Below are positions 1 through 14,800 of a stretch of DNA of 64,000 nucleotides, piece after piece. The stretch is from Microvelia longipes. Its lineage: Eukaryota; Arthropoda; Insecta; Hemiptera; Veliidae. Every line of letters starts with the position of its first letter. The stretch's first letter is position 1. The stretch is from NCBI GenBank assembly GCA_018340805.1, contig JACMZG010001908.1, positions 47,862,524 through 47,926,523 on the forward strand, in the 5' to 3' direction. The notes under the pieces are model-generated. The model worked only from the letters and a program-made list of their open reading frames with translations. It searched no databases and was not told the origin of the DNA. The position numbers and the translations under genes are program-made.

Positions 1-447
1 GAATAATTATTTGACCAAGAATACTGAATTTTCAGGTGTGGCAAAGTGGATGGGCCAGAACACTGCCTCATTTCTGACATGACTAAACCTTATCCGGAAT
101 GCTGTCCTAAATTGCTCAAATGCTGTTTATAAACTGCCTAGGAAGTATGAAATGCTTGATGGTTGATTTAAAACAAAATTTGGCTGTGAACTACTAAAAA
201 TTTTAATTAAAGTCTTTTTAGCAAATTTTTATTAGAAAATGTTACTTATAAGGATGCTCAGATGACTGAAATTATCGTTTCTTTTCAATAAATAAGATGT
301 ATATTTTTTATGCTTTGGGGTTTTCTATAAATATTTCAATTTTTAAATCATAGTTGGGCTTCAGACAATATTAAAATAGCAAATTGTTTTATTTATTATT
401 TCAATACTTTCAACACTATATTATAGGATAATACTTATACATACACA

Positions 448-454
<7 letters not shown>

Positions 455-533
<79 letters not shown>
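455..533. repeat. (CA)n/(TA)n microsatellite
   Basis: A short CA-rich run leads into about 75 bp of alternating TA with one TT interruption. Confidence 0.95.
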
Positions 534-539
<6 letters not shown>

Positions 540-1640
540 TTGCTACCACACCACCAAGGAGAACAAGCCATTGAGATTACCTCTCAATTGAAATAGTTCA
601 CTTAGAAACGCCAATGACCGTATCCAACCCCAAAACGGATATGACTTGGCGACACAGAAACGTTGATTTCCCTTTTTTTGGACCAAAGACTTAGCTGGAA
701 CTTTTTTTTTACCATGCAAGTGGTTTTTGGTAAGATTTCATGACTTCTTGCACGGCTACTACAATTCAAAAATATATTTTACTATACATATTGGAGATCC
801 CCCATGTTTCTAAAATGTATCTTTTAAAAAATTAAGACAAGGGGGTTGGATTTTCCAACCTCCGCATATAATACACGAGTGCGTTGCGTTTTTAGTATTA
901 TTATAACAAATAAGGTGTTTGTCTATCTATTTTACCAAAAAAAAGGGTATATAAATTCATTGATTTTTCTCAATCGAGGACATGTTTTCTCAAGAGAAAA
1001 CTTATTTATCGATATTCTTGTGGTAGTAGTAGTACAACATTTATATAAATGGTAAATTAGTATATTCATTAGTAAATATACCCAGTTATCTAAGTTTACT
1101 GCTGGGTCTACAAGTTCTGCTTTTGGCGAATTTTCAAAGAATAATGAGAGCTCATGAGTAAGAAGAAAGATAACGAGAGGAGTATAGTAAGAATGGATAA
1201 GAAAATTATGTTTTTTAATCTTTTATACTAGTGGTGTAAAACAACCAAGAGATAGTCAAATTATAATGAAAAAAAAGAAGTAATCATTTTAATATTAATA
1301 ACTTAGTTACTTGTATTTTTTTATTTTATATTTTTCTTTGTATTAATATTTGTTTTTTGGCTATAAAGGTTGTTTTAATTATATAATTGTTAAATAAATT
1401 GATATTAAGGGACTGAAGTCATTATTCATGACCTTCTCTTAATTAATAGTTCAAAATATTAACTTTTTTTGTCTCTTCATAATTTTCCTCACTCTTAATT
1501 CTACTTTAAATACAGCCTATTTTAAATGAATAAATAATTTGGTATGTGGTACCTCTGAACTTTCTTTTACCAAATTGGATTTGCTACAGTCACCCACGCT
1601 ACTGTCTTAGCTCAGACAGAAAACCACCTCCATTTTTTTC

Positions 1641-1697
1641 CAGTGGTCACCCATTCAGGCACTGACCTCAGTCGATGCTACTTAACATTAGTGATCC
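1641..1697 (-). repeat. 5S rRNA-like segment, copy 1 of composite repeat
   Basis: On the minus strand the segment runs GATCAC, then GTTAAGTAGCATCG, GGTCAGTGCCTG and ATGGGTGACCACTG. It is colinear with the box A to box C region of metazoan 5S rRNA (GATCACyGAAGTTAAGC... GGTCAGTACTTGGATGGGTGACC). It sits inside a partial composite repeat extending to about 1875, where a shared terminal stretch (TACCTACGGTATAAATGAGG on the plus strand) is found. Confidence 0.6.
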
Positions 1698-4600
1698 AAC
1701 AAAAACCATAGGTATACTAGCAGCATTGAAATGAAACTCAGTCTGGTTATATATTAAATAAGGGGATACACTTGTACCAAATTGTAACTCAATTAGATTA
1801 TTTCTTGATTTTTTTTTAATTTTTAATAATTTTTTAACACTTTTCCTATATACCTACGGTATAAATGAGGAAAAACAAAAATTAATCAATACTTGAGCAG
1901 TCCAACATTTTTAGACCAGGAAGAGGGGAGTATTTTTTTTATTCATTATATTTTTTTTTACTTTTGATAAAAACTACTCTTTTTGTTTTAGTTAGCTTCT
2001 AACTTTTTTATTAGAAGTAATAAAAAAGCATCTATCTTGTATACATTTTTTTAAAATATTTTTTTTTATAGAATTGCTAAATCTTGTCTCCCCAAAACAC
2101 ATGGTTAATTGTTTTAATATTTTTAAATATTGTATTTAAAAAAATATTGTACTTTTTTGCAATAAAGGATTTGTTGAATTGAAGGTGTAATTTTCTTTTT
2201 ACGCCACAGGTCTATGTTTAACCAATAAATTCCATTTGAACTAGCGCATTCTTGAACTAGTGAATTCTTCTTCCAATCTGCAACTCTTAAGGATATTTCA
2301 ATATTGAAAAATAAAATAATAAAAACTGCAAATAAGAAAACAATAATCATGACTCAACTGTTCTCTTTCGTATTCAATGGTCAACAATAAAACATAGGTG
2401 TAAAACAAATGATAATGTCATATGTACATTGTTTTATATACACTACAAGAGGCTGTTAATATTTATAATATTTATATATTTATTTTAAATATCTTACTCA
2501 GATATCAATAATCAAGTAAGAACTTGATTAAATTATAATTAAAAAAAACTTATTTTATAGTATTTTTTTTCTTTTATTATTTATTTTTAATTTCCCCCAT
2601 ATTTTTTTTTGTTCTTTGGAGACAGTCAAAATATAAATACATAAAAAAATAAAAGTTGTTGTACATTTAAATTATAAAATAAAAATGTAATCAAGAGAAA
2701 AAATGTAATGTACACACATATACAAAATGTATGTAAAATAATAAGAAACGCAATTTAATTACAATAAATAAAATTGACCGATTTTTAATAAAATAAATAA
2801 AAAATTAATAAATAAGGTCATTTGCTTTCACATTTTTATCATTTTCAATTAATATGTACAAGGTGACACAAAAACTACCAGAGTTTCAATTTGATAATTA
2901 CAATTCATGTAATTAATAACACTAATATGAAAAATTTGACCAAATATAATGCCAATTCCCTGAGTTTTCTTTAATAAAACATTATTTTAATTAATAAGTT
3001 AACAATTTCCAGATATAGTGCTTTGTAAAATGTCTTTTTTGATAATTAGTGGAATATATTTCAAAATATTGTGACTTTCTAAGCAACTTTATACTTGAAA
3101 AATAATTAATTAAGAAAATAAAGATATTTAAGGTTATTTTAGATGAATTTTCAACAACTATATTTCACTTGATAGTGAAATATAGAGAATAAAAAGTGCC
3201 CTTCTTTTACTTTTTAATTGTCTTGATAGAGACATATAAGAATCAAAATAAATATATTTTTTTAAATTATTATACTAAAATTAAATGAAAGGTGCCACTT
3301 CCATCATTATGATACTAAACAAAAATAAATCAGTCCCTTATATACACTGAAACTGTTACTATTTCAATAATGTTTTAATAACTTGAGGACATAAAAAATT
3401 AAATGTCAAAAAGTATCCCAACCAAGCAAGGGTACATCAAAATGTACCAAATAACACCAGATTTCTTAATCTGGTTTTATTTTTTTCAACCCTAGTGAAG
3501 TTCCTACAAATAACTAGATCAGAAGATCAACCAGCGAAACGTAGTAGAGCTGGTAGTAGAGCAGTTTGTTGCTTTTGTGTTAATCTATTAGATTTAAATG
3601 TAACGTAACGAAGACAACAGCAAAATATATTTTAGAATATTATAATGCTCAAATAAAGTGAGATCATATTGTAAAAAAATACTTTGTTGAAGAATATTGG
3701 GTCTTTTCAGACCCTCTCCATCAATAATACATACTAATTTCATTGTTAAAAAGGTCATTTATGCAAATTTTTTTATTAATATATACTTGAAAGAAAATTA
3801 AAAAGAAATAAGAAATCCTTTCTTAAATAATGTGGTAAACTATTTTTTAAAAATAAAATCACTCAAATTTAAGCTAAGCTTAAAAACAAAGCACCTTTTT
3901 GTGCCACCTGGTAACTAAAATAACTTATTTTGTTTCACATCTCATCTCATAAAATTTCACATAGTATAATATTTATAATATGTACAATTAAAGATTTTTT
4001 TTTAATTTCAATACAATTAAATCTGGTGTTATTTTAACATATATATTTTTATTTACTTATTTATCTTTAAATAAATTAAGTTTTAAAATTAAATTATTAT
4101 TTTATTTCATTTATTTATTTTTAAAGAAAAATTATAAAACAATTTTTCTCTTCATTATTTCATTTTTTTCCATAATATACAGTTATATTTTTATGCTATA
4201 ATTAATTATTATCACATTTAATATTAATTTAAAATAGAGAGAAAAGGGAGAAGGGTAGGGGGGGGGGTTGAACAAAATGATAAGAAAACATGGAAGCGAA
4301 TGACAATAAGTTTTCATTATATTTAGCTTCAATTGAAAGTTAAATACAATTTTGAATGAAATCTGTATTTACTAATGAACCAAAGCTAAATACAATGAAG
4401 TAAAGGGAATATAATTGAAGTTATAAATCCACAATCACCCAACCAAGTGAATGAATGCCACTTTTAAAACAATCATCATGTAATTTGTTTTATTCTTTAC
4501 CTTATAGCATACCTGCTTGCAAATAGACAACTATATTATAACAATAATTAAACAATAACTTTTAAAAAATTATACTTTTTTCAAAGGTTGATACAAAGAT

Positions 4601-7600
4601 TTTAACAGAATTAAGGTAAAATGTGGTAGGTTTTTAATATGAAATTTAATTGTAATATATTGCAACATTCTGATCTGACATAAAATCAGAATTAATTAGT
4701 ATTGACAATTTCTTTTGTAATAATGCATGTTTACAAACCTGCAAACACATGGTGGCACTCCTGCTTTGTCTCGGTAAAAGCAGGAGTATTATACATCACC
4801 TAATCAGTGTGTAAAGCCAACAATTGTAAATCTTATTTTTACTAACAAAATATAAAATCTTTCGATGAAATTAAATATGAATCTTTGTTTCCTTCTGTTA
4901 CCGTGTCACCTTAACCTTTACAAAGGTTCAGTAATATTTATTTTATATTGGTAATAATCTAATTATTTTCTTAAATAAAATGTTTGATTTTTTTCAAAAT
5001 TTATCTTACGTCTTTTTATCTATTTTATTTTTTCTTAAATTTTAAGTTAAAATAAAATTATTAAAAGTACTAAAAAAGAATTACTACTAATTTAACATTC
5101 TTCCCCATTAGTTAAAAATTCTTAATAATTAAAAAATGTATACTGAGCTTTTCATAAATTGATTATTGGCGATTAATTTTTTTTCATATGATTACTTTTG
5201 AAAAAGATTTTAAAAAACCTAAAGCAGATTCACTATAAAATTTATAAAAAATTATCCTCAATAAGAGGATTAAGGTAATATCAATTATTAATAAAAAGAG
5301 CATTTTATTAAAGATGTACAGACATAATCATTTTACGAAAAAAAAACAAATACTATATTATAAACATATTTTAATCAACTAATGCCATCCTTTGTATAAT
5401 TTAGGTATAAATCTCATCTAAGATAATAGGATATCGTTTAATATTGAAATTGCTCAAAAAAAGCCCAAAGCAAATTATTTTGAGATAAGTTTATAATGGC
5501 AGAGCACTAAGTAAAGTTAAAAATATTGTATACTTATTATTATTATTTATATTTACTATTTGTGACACAAATAATCGGAACAATATCATACCAAATCAAT
5601 AATTTTATTAAAAAAAACATAGTTTGCTTTTAATTTTGTATTTTTACCGAATACCAGTGAAACTAATGACAAAATTTTAACCAAGTTTATCTTTTAAATC
5701 GATGAATAGTCCATTGGATTTATTAACTTGTGTAAAACGTACGTCTCAAATCAATTCACCAAATTTTTAGGCTCGCATAATTTACACACATCAATGTTAT
5801 GCATAGTGATGTAGAAAGTAGGGTTTGCGGTAGAGGTCATGTTCTGACTCCCACCCCCTGAATATCAACAATGAATCGCCATAAGTTCTGCCTCTTTGCT
5901 ATTATTTGGCTTTTTTTTCTTTTTTTTTTTGGAGGTCGACTTCTAGGTCATTTTCCTCCAGCATATTACAGAAGACTTGGTGGGTAGTTAGAAATAGTTT
6001 GAATTTATATAGATATCTTTTGTTTTTAATTCAGCCCTTAGTACAAAAGTTTAATTTATATAGGTTTTATTTTTGATCACTTACATCATTTTTGTTCTTA
6101 ATATTTCTAAGAAAAAGCTGAAAAACAAAAATTTAGGTATAAAATATGTATAAGTCTAGAAGACTCAAGAACAATTACAACCAGGCTGCGTCACTAGATT
6201 AGTTCGATGTTGCTTAGCAACGGCTGAAATTCAACAAAAGCAGTTTGTCAGTACTAGTGGCACAGAGGCAACATAGTAGTTGAAATAAACTCCCTTTGAT
6301 TAAATAAAAGCTGGTCCATTGCACCCAAGGAGAAAAGGGAGGGAATCTGAAAACCATACCTACCGTGGACCAAATTTTTTTCATTAAAAGATTGATTATT
6401 TGAGTTGGATTTTAAAAGATAAATATGATAAATTAGTTTCAAACTAGATAGAATAATTATATTTAGTCAAAGTTACACTAAATATAGACTCTGAATGCTA
6501 ATGAATACAATAAAACAGTTATTTGTTTTAAATTTCACAACAGTTTTTAACATTACTATGGTAAAAGTGACATTCGTTCTGGTAGTTAGATCCTAATATT
6601 GATTTACCAAATTTTACTTTTTAAACTAAACTATAACATAATTTAAATAATTGGTAACAGAATACTTATTGAAATCAACAGATAACATATACATTAAGAT
6701 TTTATTTTAACATGAACACAAGCATTAATATTATTCATTTGTTAACTTTGTCTAAATATTTGAAAGATCAATAAAAAAAACATTTGTAGGGCTTAAATAT
6801 GGTGTAACATTAGACAAAAATATATGGAACAGTATCGAAAGCAAAAAATGATTAACACACTAATTGCATTTCTTTGTTTCATCGGAATTTCAAGTGCTTA
6901 ATAATAATGTGCAGGAAATCATCAAAATTAATTTGATTAATAAGTTCATTTGAAGCCATAAAAACTTCTGTGATACTTATTAATATTTATGTTATTTTAA
7001 TTCCTGAAAAAGATCTTTAGAACTCTTTCCTTATTATTACTAGATTACTTATTATTACTCTTTACCTTATTAGATCTTTATTACTCTTTCTTTTTTCAAT
7101 TTCAGCAACAACAAATTTAAATTACTGTCACTTCAAATAAGTGAGTGTAATCATAAGCATCACTTCATAAGAAAAACTTTTCATAGAAATAACTTGATAT
7201 AACTTATTATTGTTGAATAACTGCACAAAATTAAAAATATCATATTTTTTTAAAAATTTTAATTAATCTATTAAATATTCGATCCTTAATAACGCCATTT
7301 TATTAAGTAAAACTTGATACAAATTGATTTATTGCTCATTGGTAACACAACCTAGAATAATAATAGTAATTATAATTTTTTCGAGGGTATGCCGAGTATT
7401 GATCAAATTTAGCAAGTATTTAAAAGGTACATGTATGAAACTTTATAACACATACCCTCATATTCAATTTTTTAAAAAGAATTAAAGTGGCACTTAGGAA
7501 CAAAACTTGAGACAAATTTTTTTAGTAAGAATTATTCCTATGGTACTAACAAAGGAATAAGTACACTCAATTTCAATTAATGTTCTTGAATACCATCCTT

Positions 7601-8631
7601 ATATAATTTTTTTGGATTATTTATTGAATAATCCCTTTCTTTTCAAATTTTGTACGTCAAAAATTATTTATATATTTTTATTTGTTGGTGGGTAGCAATT
7701 AAACAATTAAATAAATAAAATAATCAACTAAAAATAATTACAAATATTATTATTTGAATTTTTATAACTATTTTAAAATTGATATGTGCATTTATTACAT
7801 TATTATTGTAAACTTGTAACATAATGGTGAATGCAATACATATGTATCAGCATTAAAACTATGTTTAATATTAAATTGATATGTAGTATCAATATACTTT
7901 ATTTTTCTTTAAAATAATGCTAATATTAAAAATTAACCTTATACATGTAATTTCAGGTAAAGCATAAAAATGCAACTCTTGTCACATCAGTGTATTATTG
8001 ACTTAAAATGACTTAATAAATAATATAAAAACACGATGCATACATGGCGAGAAGTATTGTTTGTAGTCCATGGGACCAGGGATTCAATGTCTATAAACTT
8101 AAGCATCAGAAAACAAGAATAATCATTTTAATTAAATTAAAAATGAAATGAATGATAAATATTCTTAAAGGTATTTAGTGCCTGAAGCTTAAATTACTAA
8201 ATCGTTATAATAATAACAACAAAAAAGTGTTAAAATAATTATAAATAAAAACAAATATTAATAAAGTGGCAAAAAGTAAGATTAGTCAACATATTGAAAT
8301 CCAAAAACTTATTCAGGCAAAATGACACAAAATAAATATTAATTTAAGAAATTAGATAATGATTAATTAATTAAATAGGCACTCTAAACATTGTAGTTGA
8401 ATATTAGAATATTAACTTTCTTAAAAATATAAAATGCTGATAAGAAGATTAATTGAAATAATCAAAATTAAAGCCATTGTCAAGTAAAAGACATTTTTTT
8501 ACTTAAAACTGGACACAGTGCCAACCCTAGGAGGGGAAGGGAGACAAGGTTAACAAAATTAAACCCCTGTGAAAAAATAAATTTCACTTCCATAAAAGGA
8601 AACATTATGGAGAATTCAATTTTAGTTAGAC

Positions 8632-8887
8632 TTTGCTAGGTCTTGCCACTTTAGTTTGCTAGGTCTTGCCACTTTAGTTTGCTAGGTCTTACCACTTTAG
8701 TTTACTAGGTTTTGCCACTATAGTTTGCTAGGTCTCGCCTCTATAGTTTGCTAGGTTTCGCCACTATAGTTTGCTAGGTCTCGCCTCTATAGTTTGCTAG
8801 GTTTTGCCACTATAGTTTACTAGGTCTCGCCTCTATAGTTTGCTAGGGTTTGCCACTATAGTTTGCTAGGTCTTGCCACTATAGTTA
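8632..8887. repeat. 23-bp minisatellite, 11 copies
   Basis: Eleven units of 23 bp (GCTAGGTCTTGCCACTATAG plus TTT) start at 8635 and recur exactly every 23 bp to 8865. Units from about 8727 to 8850 alternate between TCTCGCCTC and TTTTGCCAC types. This shows a 46-bp higher-order dimer within the array. Confidence 0.95.
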
Positions 8888-11800
8888 ATTTAAGACAACT
8901 TTACATTTTATTTATTCTTTCTAAAAGTATTAAAGCTGCATTACAGGCAGAATTGATATCTTCTGATGGATTCACCATCACCCCTGTTTAGACTTAAAAT
9001 TTCCACTGACTGGTCCTAGTGGTCCTATATTAGATAAATAAATTATCCACATTTTTTTTTATTATTGACAGGAATAAAAAAGTAAAAAAATTACATGTTG
9101 GTAAAATAGGGTAAGACAAGCATTGTGACAGGTCTGTTAACTAACATAGATCTCAACGAAATCATTTTAACCCTATAAGAATGTCTCTCCAATACAAATA
9201 GTGAGACAGGCACTCTGATTGGGTCACAACATGACAGGGAAATATTCATCCCTGCTTTTTTGTGGAATTGATGTCAAAGGCAATTAGACTTTTTTGAGAG
9301 AGTTCATTTTACCCACTGGCTCTGTTACTTTTAACAATATATTGGCACCTGGGGAATAAATTCTAAAATTAATAATAAATTTTAATAGCTTAATAGTATT
9401 ACAAAAAAATATCAGCACAACTGAAACAAAATGAATATTAATAATGACGAATCACCAATATGTTCTGATTGCTACCCACCATATATCTTCTCAAAAGAGT
9501 AAGAGCAAACACAAAGTTTTAAGTCAGTTAAACCATATTTACATCATCAATATATTAACAATTATTTATGAACTAATTAACAAAAACGCAGTAACTATGA
9601 GTATTAACAAAAAAGTATAAACTTTAAAATGAAAATAAAAAAAAAACAAATTTAATAAAAGACACTCTTTTATAGCGAATTTTCATTAGAAAATGACGCT
9701 TTTTGGTAATCAATCATCCAGGATTTTTCTTTGATTTTTATATAGATCCATGTAAAAATAAATTATTATAATATTATATTTGTTTAGATTTTTCTCTTTT
9801 TTGCCTCTTAAATGGTAGTATTAACAATGTAACTTTGACTAAGGGTACTTTTATTCACTGTGCTTTGGTATGTTTTTTAATTATTATTTTCTATTTTTTT
9901 AAATTTTTTATTACGTCCTTGAATTTTTATTTATAAATATTTTTTTTCTATTTTACATATTTTTTTTTTTAAAAGTATCATTAATTATGGTAAGATAATG
10001 AATTAAAAAAAACATTTTATTATTTTTTTAATGAATAAATAAGAAAAAATAAATTAAAAAATAGTTACTAAAGCAGGTAGCGAATTAATTATTATTAATA
10101 ATATTACTTTTTTCATAAAAAAATTTTTACTTTTTGAAGCAGTACTATATGACCGTCTATGAAAAGAAAAAAGAGAGATAAAAGAAAAAAAAATTAAAAT
10201 CAATATATTGGGGACATTATCCTACAAACACTTTGTATTTTTTTTTAAATTTCTTTAGTATTTTTTAAAAAACACAATTTATTTTATGTACATAACAATC
10301 TAGGAATGTTTGTTATTTAATATTAATAATTATTAATGTTTATAAATAAGAACGTCTACAATTATGGTAACTCCTGATGTAAAACAATTCTGTTATTCTT
10401 GTTTTTTACTTCATCTGTAGTACATTTTTACTTTTTACGATTTAAAGGATGGAAACGTGTTCTTAATCGCCTTTTTTTCATCCTTTATTCATGGTAATTT
10501 TTGGTTATAATAGTATTTCTTTCATTCAGGTTTAATTTCATGATAACAATTTGTGGTATTTATTCTTTTCAATTTTAATTCTTTTTTTAATAAAAAATAA
10601 GGACTGGGTGAGTTCCATTCAAGCAGAGAGTAACCCTATTTATTTTATAATTTATATAAGATAGAAACAAATATACAATAATTTACACCAGAAAATTAAT
10701 ATTTTAATAAATAAAATGCTTACAAGACTTTTTTATGCCTTCATTAACATTAAAAAGTAATAAATTAAGTTTTCATTACCATTCATTATATACTATACTG
10801 ATTAAAATTCGTTACTGGGTACTGTAATTAAAGAATACAATCTAAATATCGCAACATTAATATTAGATACATGGAAGCATTATTGCTGTTTTTTAATCAA
10901 TTTTTTACTATTACAACAACCAAATTTTAACAAAAAAGAATGCGTTTAATAAATAATAATATTTTTTGCCCTTACTTATAAACTTAAGATAATTTATATC
11001 AGACCCATAGTTTATAGTAAATTAATTTGCAGGATTTGACACTGATTTCATCTATAAAAAAAGGCTGTTAATATTTTAGTATATAGTATTTATTATTGCA
11101 AACTATCAAGAGTCCCCAACAAAACTTGCCAAATTCCCTTAATCTAACACACTTAGAGACCGTCCAGACTTTTAAATATTACACGTACACTTAGATTCTT
11201 ATGTGCAAAACAGGAATGATGACGTAAATGGAATGATAAGCTTTAAGATAAGATATTGTACCATGTTATTTTATCTGCACTTAATGACTTATTCTTCAAA
11301 AGTCAAATTTTCTGAATAAAAAAAGTATAGTACATATTTTCACTATTACAAATGGTCAAAATTAATTTTAAAAAGTAATATTTAACATTTTAGACAGAGA
11401 TACTTCTATTGTATATCAATAAATTTAAATGTACTAAAATAATATCAACATTAATATACACATTTTTGTTCAAAAGACAAGATGCCTTTATGTGAGTTTT
11501 AATTTAAATTATATAATACAGGCATAAAACTACTTTTACAAGATGAAAAATAAACATTTTTTACAATATTTATAAAATAATAATAAGAAAAAGGTAATAA
11601 AGTAGGAAGTTTATTTAGCTCAAGTATTAAGGAAGACATATTTTTTTTTAAATTTCGAGCTATAATGTAAAGTACAATTTGTACAACTGGAACGGCTTTT
11701 GTTTAATTTTTGTACAAAGCTATTCCCTCTCAGCGATGTACTAACCCCATACTTAGTATTTATTTGTTATTCCTCATATTTAAGAGATACTCTCATTTGA

Positions 11801-14800
11801 TTATGGAAACATCACCTTTACCCACAGTGAGCCCCTTATGTCAACTTTGCATAAAAGCTATTAAAAATTTTATTTATTTATTTTATAGGTTCATTTTTTA
11901 TATTTTTTTTATAATATAACCCTACTATTCATAAAACTTTTTTTTTGTTTTTTTTTTGTTTTTTTAAGCTTTCGCACAGCCCAAATATAAATACAAGCAC
12001 TTAAAACAGTGCCTTAAAAATATAGGATTTCATACATTTTTTTAATTATATATCTTTTTTTTAAATTTTTATATTATATTTTACAATAAAAGAGTTTCAA
12101 CGATAATAATTGATGTTAAAAAGGATTATTAAAAAATAAATTAAATAAATAACATACAAAAAAATTGTTATAAAAAGGGCATTAGAATTCATTACTATTT
12201 TTGCAAATGACTAAATGTACCATTATTTATGTCGTGCAAATATGGAATGTTCTATTCATTAACATTTATTACAAAAAACAATAAAATAAATAAAAACATT
12301 TAAAAAGAAGTTTTATAACATTTAAAGGCCAATAAGCACTTAACTAAAATAATACTTAGTTAAATGTTTAAGTGGAAAGTTCCAAGCTTTGCTAAGTTAG
12401 CTTTTTAACTAAGTTTAACTCAATAATTACCGGAATGACCAGTTTAATCATTGTGGTGATAGAAAACAGAATAAAATTTTCATTTTAAAGCTTTCCTTTC
12501 CCGTTTGACTTAAATATTTCAAATAGTTAAAATTTTACAAATATAATTAAATAAAAAACCACTCATGTCATAAGGCATCAGCAATAACTTTTTATGCATT
12601 TTTTAGAATAGTGGTTATATATTGAAATTTATAAATAAAATAACATTAGAACAAAGATAATACTGTGCTTATGAATATATGTGCATAATAACAATATTTT
12701 AAAATATTAAACAAATGATAGTCATAAAGAAACAACAAGTTTTATCATAACATTTAAACAAATTGGCACATTTTAATTTTAACAAATTAAAATCATTACT
12801 GTAATCATATAAGACATTTTTTTTAGTTGATCAGAAATTAATAACCTTATTTTTTTACAATTTCATATGATCCATATTATACACAACATAAAATATGGCA
12901 GTAGCACACTTTATTAAATTATGAATCAACAAAAGTGAAATCAACAAATAAAATAACAATTGTAATAAAAACTAAATAACAAATCTTGCGGTGTTTGAGT
13001 GTTATTTTTTTTTTAGATATTAATTAATATTTAATAAAATTTAATTTATTAATTTTATGATGATATTAACACGGCACTATGGCAGAGTATTCTGTTTTTT
13101 ATTTAATTATTACCTAAAGTGTTAATTTATAAATTAAAAAATATTGATTTTTTTTCTTTTCTTTATTTATTATAATTATTGGACAGACTTTATTATATTA
13201 TAATTTTTATTATACAAAAAGATGTATTAAAAACAGGGAAAAAAGTAATGTTTCTAAAAAAAAGTTGATAATAGCTATTTATGAAAATAACATATCAATG
13301 AAGAAACTGATTAGGATAGGTATTACTTTCCGGGCTCATGCATGCAATGGCAGGATTTGGTCATTTTAATATGTTATTTTTTCATTTTTATTTTTTTCAA
13401 ATTTTTATTTCTTGTAATTTATTTTATTAATTTGCCTAAAAAAGATTTTTCTTATTTTAAAAAATAAATATGAATTACTAGCATTAATAATGTAGTTTTT
13501 ATACTATTTCTTTTAGCTTATAAAATACAAAATAAAATTATTTTAAAAATATCAATGAAATAAAAAATAAAGAAAATAAAATTAAGGACTGTTATACGTC
13601 TAGCAGATATTATTGGCAGCAATGTATTTTTTTAATATTTTTTTTATCCTATAATACTTTATTGTAAATATATTAATGCTCATTCAAAAACAGTAATTAG
13701 AATTAGAAAAAAAATAAAATAAATATTTTTAAGAGTGATAAAAATTAGAAATAATACCATACAAAATTATTAATGACTAAAAGCGTATCAGGTATTTTAT
13801 GGAAATTTGCTGCAAGAGTAAGATATTGCTGCAGAGCTGAAGAAATATGTTTGTTATAGTATTATATGAATAAGGGTGATTCATTTAAAGTTGGTATTTT
13901 TATTTACATGTTTGCGAGAAATACCAAGAGCTGCTACAAAGAGCACTTTTAGTTACAATCAGAATTGTTTATCATGCATTATAAAATGGTCAGTAAAAAT
14001 TGTATTACTAACCATTGCATTTTTAACAATTAGGGAAATTAATATTTTTTCCATGGTGCCTTCATGTCACCGCTACTATTCAGAACTTGGAAAGCTAATA
14101 TTTTTTGGATAGTTAGTTATATACTGAAAACTCGGAAAATTAAACCAAGCTGGTAATGATGTAAAAGATGGCCAAGATTAATTAGTAGACCAATGTAATA
14201 CCTTATTTTTTAGCAGTGTAAAGCTGAATGATTTAATAAAACAACTGATTCTTTGTCTATCTGTTTAAACATTCAAGATTTCTCTAATTTTCTTAGTAAG
14301 CCCAACTAAACTTTCTTATTAACACCATATGATGTTACAAATAGAACTCCTGTAACTAAGTAGTACATTATAAATTTAATTAAAAAATGCAGCAAGAAAT
14401 ATGGCCAAAAACTGTCACGCACAATGAAAGTAGTGTTTACAGCTCGTTACAATTGCAAAAAAAGAGCTGTATTATATCACGTAATACAGTGAGAACATTT
14501 ATCACTCTGCTTAGAAACACAATGACTTTTAGGTCCCTTGTAGGTGAGATACAAGTGACTTATAGGTTAGCTAAACTAATAAGTTGTTCGTAGTATCAAT
14601 GCTGGTTTTTAGATTAGCTAAAATGATAACATATTGGTATCATTAAAGACCTGCAGGTTAGCTAAGTAATAAGTAGTGTTAAGACAAACTTGATACTACT
14701 TTTTATAAATAGCCTAGGATGATATCGTTAAACGACATAATCTAAAAATATACATTCTTATTTATTCAATGTATTTCAAGCAGACAAAATTATTAAAGAT

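Larger units (their letters stand above)
1..8631. other. A+T-rich intergenic DNA
   Basis: Apart from the microsatellite at 455-533 and the 5S-like repeat copy near 1.64-1.88 kb, nothing is recognised. Open frames are short and of low-complexity composition. A short hairpin (CTCCTGCTTT / AAAGCAGGAG) lies at about 4757-4786. Confidence 0.8.
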
